A stretch of DNA of 64,000 nt, taken from assembly GCF_002575655.3 (NCBI RefSeq), contig NC_053041.3, forward strand, positions 120,186,318 to 120,250,317. Reading direction: 5' to 3'. Both the position numbers and the translations under genes were made by a program. The notes beneath the pieces were generated by a model that did not search any database, was not told where the DNA came from, and saw nothing but the letters and a program-made list of their open reading frames with translations. How positions within the stretch are numbered: the first letter of the stretch is position 1; every line of letters begins with the position of its first letter. Source of the DNA: Aegilops tauschii subsp. strangulata (lineage: Eukaryota; Streptophyta; Magnoliopsida; Poales; Poaceae). Of this stretch, positions 58,596 to 64,000 are shown piece by piece.

Positions 58596-59653
58596 CTAGG
58601 CGTTGTCGTCGTCGTCGTCCTCGGGGTGGGTGAGGTCGATGAGCGTCGGCACAGGGCCGGCCCAGGTGAACGCCGTGTTCCAGACGGCGGCGATGTCGGC
58701 CGCGGGCAGCTGTTCCGATGGGGCAGTGCCGGCGCGGGGGGCTGTGCGGCCGCCTGTGCAGACGCGGCTTGGCGCGCATCCTCCTCAGCCTCGCGCGCCT
58801 CCTTCTCGAGGTCGCGCTCGAGCATCTCCTCGTACTCGCCGCGACGGCGCTCCTCGGCGAGCCGTCGCTGGCGCCACATCTCGAGGTACGCCGCCTCCTG
58901 CTCCGGGGTCGCCCCCATCCAAACCGGTGGCGCGGACACCCACTCGCGCACCACTCCCGTCCAGGAGAAGCGCGCGATGGGCTCCGGCTCCGGCTCGGGC
59001 TCCGGCTGCGGCTCCGGGTCGGCCTTGACGAGCTGTCGGGGAGGGGACGGCGGGGCCACCGGCGGCACGACGCAATCGCCGGCCGCGGAGAGGGCGAGGG
59101 CCTACACCATGGCCGCCTCGTAGCGAGCCTCCTCTTCCTCCACCGCCTCCACCCTGCGCCGCTCGTCCTCCTCGCTCTCGCGGTAGACCGCCTCAAGGGC
59201 CGCCTGGTCTTCCTCCCGGACGACGAGCGGGGGCGGCGGCACGCTGCGGTCGACCTCCCGCACGCCGCGTCGCCTCGCCTCCTCGTGCTCAAAGGCGAAC
59301 CACCTCGTCCAGTTAGGCGAGTCGGTGGCGTAGGTGGCGTCGCGGCGCTGCTTCGGCGTCAGCATTGCCCGCCGGTGCCGCACCTCCTCCGTGTGCGCTC
59401 TAGTCGACCGCGGGGCCGTCGGCACTGGGATCCTCTCTGGATCCAGATGCCAGTCGTGCGGCAGGGTGACGTCGGGGTACGGCAGAGGGACGCGGTGCTG
59501 CTAGTGCCACTCCGCCTGGTGCCTTGGCACGCTCACTCGCACCCTCTGCCGGCGAGCCGGGGCCGGCGGAGGCGGTACGAACTCAGAGGGGAAAGGGACG
59601 GCGGGGGTCTTGCCCTTGGACTTGCTGCTGTCGGCACCGGAGAAGAGCTCCAT
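58596..59653 (-). pseudogene. Unknown charged coiled-coil-like ORF inside the TIR element
   Basis: ATG 59653-59651 (MELFSGADSSKSKGKTPAV), then Pro-rich (FVPPPPAPARRQ), a conserved-looking PHDWHLDPERIPVPTAPRS, SPNWTRWFAFEHEEARRRG, an acidic Glu-rich helix (YRESEEDERRRVEAVEEEE), FSWTGVVREWVSAPPVWMGA and a second Glu/Arg helix. Two in-frame TAG codons (after QAEWH, and after YEAAMV near 59102) and one frameshift near 58720 break it. Beyond the shift the frame ends AFTWAGPVPTLIDLTHPE plus an Asp run at 58596. I recall similar predicted proteins in wheat but know no function. It looks like repetitive, transposon-borne coding DNA. Confidence 0.6.
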
Positions 59654-59659
59654 TTGGCT

Positions 59660-60080
59660 AGGGTTGGCTAGGGTTTTTGCTAGGGTTTGCCGGCGACGGG
59701 GGAGCGAGCGTGCCTAGATGGGGACGGCGAGTTTGGATGAGGATGGCCCTGCCACACGGTCGGCTTAAAAAAGGGCGACCGTCGTCGCTGACACGTGGGC
59801 CCGTGGTCATAAATTAAGCTGACCGCGAGTGGGCGGCCGCCAGGTGAGGACGCTGCGGACAGCGAGAAGGCGCGGGTGGCGTCCGTTCGACGTCTGTGCC
59901 GACGCATTTGGGCGCAAATTTGAAGTGATTTAGAGGAGGTCAAATAAATTTGAATTTGAGAAAATGTGCTCCAAATGAGCTCCCAAGCTAGGGTAAACAG
60001 CCCATTTGTAATCAAGTTTTTTTGAACCTACTCTAAATGAGCCAAATGTTTTTTTATTAACACATATTCACTTTCCATGG
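59660..60080. other. Region upstream of the element ORF
   Basis: ctagggtttgcc-type leader words on the minus strand next to the ATG, a possible TATA-like ttttttaagc near 59770, then spacer. No gene. Confidence 0.4.
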
Positions 60081-60460
60081 TGTAGATTCGAAGTCTCACT
60101 ATTTTTCGATTTTTTTAAAAAAAACAGAAGGTAACACCACCTCCTCTCCTTGAACTCTATGAAATCATGTACATGATAGCTCATATGTGTGAAGGTTTTC
60201 TCATGAAAATAATCATACAGCAAATTTATGATTTTTGGTTGGTAACATGTCACATAAGACAACATTGTGCGCAGGTTTTATATTTTTTGATTTTTTTAAA
60301 TTAATGGTGCTCATTTGACCTCGATCGTGCCAGCTAGGGTTTTTTCATGAAAATGACCATAGACCAAGTTTAGTATTTTTCCTCGTTAGTTTGTCTTACA
60401 AAACGACGAACGGCGAAGGTTTCATATTTTTTCGATTTTTTTTAAATTAGTTATGCTCAG
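60080..60460. repeat. Diverged about 145-180 bp direct repeats
   Basis: The words attttttcgatttttttaaa or variants recur near 60100, 60275 and 60425, each followed by a gctca segment, with tttctcatgaaaataa/tttttcatgaaaatga between. They are old tandem copies. Confidence 0.5.
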
Positions 60461-60631
60461 TCAAAGCCTTCGAAACCCCGTTAACCAGCTCAAAACCCCT
60501 CTAAACCCCGCGGGGTTTCGCCTAACCCTAGCTCCCAACGTCAGTCGTCCGATCATACCCTCGCGCCAAGCCACAACCCTCAGATCTGGCCTTCTAGAAG
60601 GAACTAGGTGGGCTGGCTATGTGCAGGCTCC

Positions 60632-61997
60632 TGATACGTCTCCGTCGTATCTACTTTTCCAAACACTTTTGCCCTTGTTTTGGACTCTAACTTGCATAAT
60701 TTGAATGGAACTAACCCAGACTGACGCTGTTTTCAGCAGAATTGCCATGGTGTTATTTATGTGCAGAAACAAAAGTTCTCGGAATGACCTGAAACTTCAC
60801 GGAGATTATTTTTGGAAATAATAAAAAATACTGGCGAAAGAATCAAGGCCTGCCCCCCTGGGCGCGCCCCCTGCCTCGTGGGCCCCCTGGAGCTCCACCG
60901 ACCTCAACTCCAACTCCATATATTCGTGTTCGGGGAGAAAAAAAATCATAGAGAAGGATTCATCACGTTTTACGATACGGAGCCGTCGCCAAGCCCTAAA
61001 CTCTCTCGGGAGGGCTGATCTGGAGTTCGTTCGGGGCTCCGGAGAGGGAAATCCGTCGTCGTCGTCATCATCAACCATCCTCCATCACCAATTTCATGAT
61101 GCTCACCGCCATGCGTGAGTAATTCCATCGTAGGCTTGCTGGACGGTGATGGGTTGGATGAGATTTATCATGTAATCGAGTTAGTTTTGTTAGGGTTTGA
61201 TCCCTAGTATCCACTATGTTCTGAGATTGATGTTGCTATGATTTTGCTATGCTTAATGCTTGTCACTAGGGCCTGAGTACCATGATTTCTGATCTGAACC
61301 TATTATGTTTTCATCAATATATGAGAGTTCTTGATCCTATCTTGCAAGTCTATAGTCACCTACTATGTGTTATGATCCGGCAACCCCGAAGTGACAATAA
61401 TCGGGACCACTCCCGGTGATGACCGTAGTTTGAGGAGTTCATGTATTCACTATGTGTTAATGCTTTGGTCCGGTACTCTATTAAAAGGAGGCCTTAATAT
61501 CCTTTAGTTTCCAATAGGACCCCGTTGCCACGGGAGGGTAGGACAAAAGATGTCATACAAGTTCTTTTCCATAAGCACGTATGACTATATTCAGAATACA
61601 TGCCTACATTACATTGATGAATTGGAGCTAGTTCTGTGTCACCCTATGTTATGACTGTTACATGATGAACCGGATCCGGCATAATTCTCCATCACCGATC
61701 CAATGCCTACGAGCTTTTCATATATTGTTCTTCGCTTATTTACTTTTCCGTTGCTACTGTTACAATCACTACAAAACCCAAAAATATTACTTTTGCTACC
61801 GTTACCGTTACTTCCATATTACTTTGCTACTAAATACTTTGCTGCAGATACTAAGTTATCCAGGTGTGGTTGAATTGACAACTCAATTGATAATACTTGA
61901 GAATATTCTTTGGCTCCCCTTGTGTCGAATCAATAAATTTGGGTTGAATACTCTACCCTCGAAAACTGTTGCGATCCCCTATACTTGTGGGTTATCA
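60632..61997 (+). mobile_element. Solo LTR (tgatacgtctccgtcg... family)
   Basis: 1366 bp from tgatacgtctccgtcg to gtgggttatca, with perfect 5-bp target duplications gctcc at 60627-60631 and 61998-62002. There is no internal domain. The family is distinct from, but starts like, the solo LTR at 32616-34197. Probably Gypsy. Confidence 0.88.
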
Positions 61998-62164
61998 GCT
62001 CCGCGCCGTTGGATCACAAGAACAGCTATGCATCGTTGGATCGTGGGGCGATCCGCGAGAGGTGATCCTATTGGTTGTGCTCGGCTGCTCGCCCACCACT
62101 GACTCCGTAAAAGAAACGTTGTTATTGGGCCCAAAAGGAAACCAAGCTCTGGTTCGTCGAATTG

Positions 62165-62475
62165 CGTCATTTTTTTGCATCGTTTGCTCTGTTTTTTGTG
62201 AACGTGCTGGATCCGTATTTTTGCATTGTTTGCTCTGTTTTTTGCATCGTTCTTTTTGTTCTATACAAATGTAAAATGACCAAATTTATAAGGGCTAAAT
62301 TTATTTTTATCATGTAAAATGGCCACAAACTATCAAAAAATGGGTCATTTTGCATCGTTTGCTCTGTTTTTTGCATCGTTCTTTTTGTTCTATAAAAATG
62401 TAAAATGACCAAATTTATAAGGGCTAAATTTATTTTTATCATGTAAAATGGCCACAAACTATCAAAAACGTGTCA
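62165..62475. repeat. 129-bp tandem duplication
   Basis: tgctctgttttttgcatcg recurs at 62231 and 62360, and the copies stay near identical through ggctaaatttatttttatc and tggccacaaactatc. A partial third copy lies near 62185. The minus-strand frame with repeated NLALINLVILH is a translation of this repeat. Confidence 0.85.
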
Positions 62476-62486
62476 TTTTAAAAATT

Positions 62487-62561
62487 GTCTTCTTTTTCTT
62501 CTTCTTTTTCTTCTTCTTCTTTTCACACGTGCAATTAGCTTCTTTTTCTTCTTCTTTTCAA
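62487..62561. repeat. CTT microsatellite
   Basis: Interrupted cttcttttt tracts on the plus strand. Confidence 0.85.
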
Positions 62562-62988
62562 ACCACCGTTTCCCACGCGTGTACACTCCCGATGCTGCGG
62601 TGGATTTGAAAACGGGCTACTAACTTCACATTTGACCCCGTTATTGCCACGGCCAAATAACATGTAGCACTACGGCTATTTAAGCTACATATTGGCATCG
62701 GCGCATGCAGGCACGATCGACGCATGCAGGCAGGGTTTGCTGAGTGCATGCATAGCAGGCTTCTGTCCTGGCAGCGCGCGCAGACGTTTAATGCAAGGGA
62801 CGGCCCAACGAAACCACGGCCAATGGTCGAACAGCGACACCACCCAACGCGGTACAGTCCAGCGTGGCCCCACTAGTCAGAGTTATGAGGGTTTCTGGCA
62901 AGGGAGTGGGGAAAATTGAGCAAAAGTTAAGAGCACGGGGATGAATGAGTAGAGCTAAGGAACGAGGGGCACAAATGTAAGAAACCCT

Positions 62989-63776
62989 AAAAAACTTTAT
63001 TACTTATACATGTTTTATTAGTCTAACTAAAAGTCTAAAAACTCATGGAATTATAAACCCAACCAAAGAGAGTATTCAGAGTCTCTTTGGTTTGCTGAAT
63101 TTCTAAAAACGCGAGAATAGAACAAACAAAGGAGCCAAATGCATCCAATGTAGGAGAGTAAAACTGTACATAAACAGAGCTTCCCCACACATCCACGCTT
63201 TTCTTAATTGGATTTCCCGTTTGAATCATTTTTCGGCCATTATGAAAGGATCGATATGGTTGACTAGAGGTGGGGTGAATAGGCAACTACCAATTTTTAG
63301 TTTTTCTTAACAAATTAGGTTAGCAACAAATAGTTTGTCTAGATATGCAACTAGGTGAGCAACCAATGTGATGCTAGCAACAACGACACAAACAAGCAGA
63401 GGATACACCACAAGTAAAGCTTGCTCAAAGTAAAGGTAAAAGTAACCACAAGTGGAGTTGGTGAAGACGAGGATGTGTTACCGAAGTTTCTTCCATTTGA
63501 GGGGAAGTACGTCTCCGTTGGAGCGGTGTGGAGGCATAATGCTCCCCAAGAAGCCACTAGGGCCATCGTATTCTCCTTACGCCCTCACACAATGCGAGAT
63601 GACGTGATTCCGCTAGAGGCGGCAACTGGAACTTTACAAACAAGGTTGGGGCTCTCTCCACAACCCTACAGTATCGCCGTTCCCTCAGGCTCGCAGCCGC
63701 TCGCCCAGTCGTCCTCTATCCACCTCCTTCCTTGGATCTGCGGTGTCCATTGCCACTATAGAATCATCTCAACTGA
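62989..63776. other. Repeat-like DNA of unknown class
   Basis: From about 63255 (gttgactagaggtggggtgaa) the text resembles a high-copy Triticeae repeat that I recall but cannot classify; it includes caccacaagtaaagc and gaagccactagggcc. Frames here lack domains. It is cut at 63777 by the CACTA terminus. Confidence 0.4.
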
Positions 63777-64000
63777 CACTAAAAAAATACACTTTCGTGA
63801 TGATACGTGTTTGTCACAGTAGGTCGTGTTTTCTGTCATGCATGTACATCCATGACAAATTTATGACAGAATCAAGATAGTCATACCTATGCTGTCGTAG
63901 AAGTGTTCCATGACATTGCCAAAATTATCATCACGGAAGTATCCACTTCCATGACGATAAATCGCGCGTCACAGAAGTGCTTTCGTCAAGGGTGACCGAC
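63777..64000. mobile_element. CACTA terminus, same family as 31546, runs out of window
   Basis: Begins CACTAAAAAAATACAC, then cgtgatgatacgtgtttgtc, tcacagtaggtcg, tcatgcatgtacatcc and tcaagggtgaccgac. This matches the inverse of 31310-31546 block for block. The preceding 3 bp are tga. The element continues beyond 64000. Confidence 0.85.

Larger units (their letters stand above)
58107..62988. mobile_element. Long-TIR (MULE-like) element carrying an ORF
   Basis: 58107-58213 and the inverse of 62881-62988 share about 107 bp, starting ctgtgcccctggttcctta and ending gccagaaaccctcataact, with only a few mismatches. The similarity may run about 12 bp further out. The element holds a broken ORF (58596-59653), a solo LTR (60632-61997) and tandem repeats, but no transposase. 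A clear 9-bp target duplication was not found, so the superfamily is inferred. Confidence 0.65.

Noticed and set aside
58718..59671. Plus-strand 317-codon frame
   Set aside because: Antisense to the charged ORF at 58596-59653; Leu/Arg-rich composition follows from the GC-rich complement.
62167..62457. Repetitive 96-codon minus-strand frame with hydrophobic repeats
   Set aside because: It spans the 129-bp tandem duplication and repeats with it.
1..64000. A new defence or biosynthetic gene system
   Set aside because: Apart from KAS I and the small GRF gene, every coding region with a recognisable family is a transposon gene, mostly broken. The sequence does not support a novel multi-gene system.

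Overview
The window reads as intergenic DNA of a Triticeae grass, most likely wheat or a close relative. The evidence is nested Copia elements of the Angela/WIS/BARE1 type, CACTA transposons with TNP2-like and Ptta/Spm-like genes, Stowaway and other small TIR elements, two solo LTRs, and one intact nuclear gene with a plant chloroplast transit peptide and GT-AG introns. I see no rRNA gene, intact tRNA gene, CRISPR array or bacterial-type operon. The only feature I would call a functional host gene is KAS I.

Layout. 1-4100 holds minisatellites and diverged direct repeats. 4411-5173 (+) is a small two-exon GRF zinc-finger gene. 5662-9167 (-) is a CACTA TNP2-type transposase broken by three stops and a frameshift; its presumed leader lies at about 13240-13640. 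A complete 3.5-kb CACTA derivative with CAT target duplications sits in its presumed first intron (9401-12928). 13.7-23.8 kb is degenerate and holds MITEs, an oppositely oriented Helitron pair, a long-TIR element and a broken ORF with 31-residue repeats. 24349-29951 (+) is a ten-exon Ptta/En-Spm transposase gene with two Trp-position stops and a tandemly expanded intron block. GGCC-rich subterminal repeats follow, up to a CACTA terminus at 31546.

31547-49189 is a nest of Copia elements. Element B (minus strand, right end 49189) was hit by element C (minus strand) in its pol, and by a full-length plus-strand copy A (39549-48272, target duplication gtgat) in its 5' LTR. C carries a solo LTR in its leader, and the leader stops exactly at the CACTA terminus. 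The simplest reading is that CACTA inserted into C, so 1-31546 may lie inside one very large CACTA element whose left end is outside the window.

49.2-64 kb contains a broken PIF/Harbinger transposase, a hAT remnant, the seven-exon KAS I gene (52475-56186, minus), a GC-rich TIR element next to the KAS I promoter, and a 4.9-kb long-TIR element (58107-62988) that carries a broken ORF and a solo LTR. A second terminus of the 31546 CACTA family begins at 63777, facing the first. The genes do not form a pathway. KAS I serves plastid fatty-acid synthesis and everything else is transposon biology in various stages of decay.
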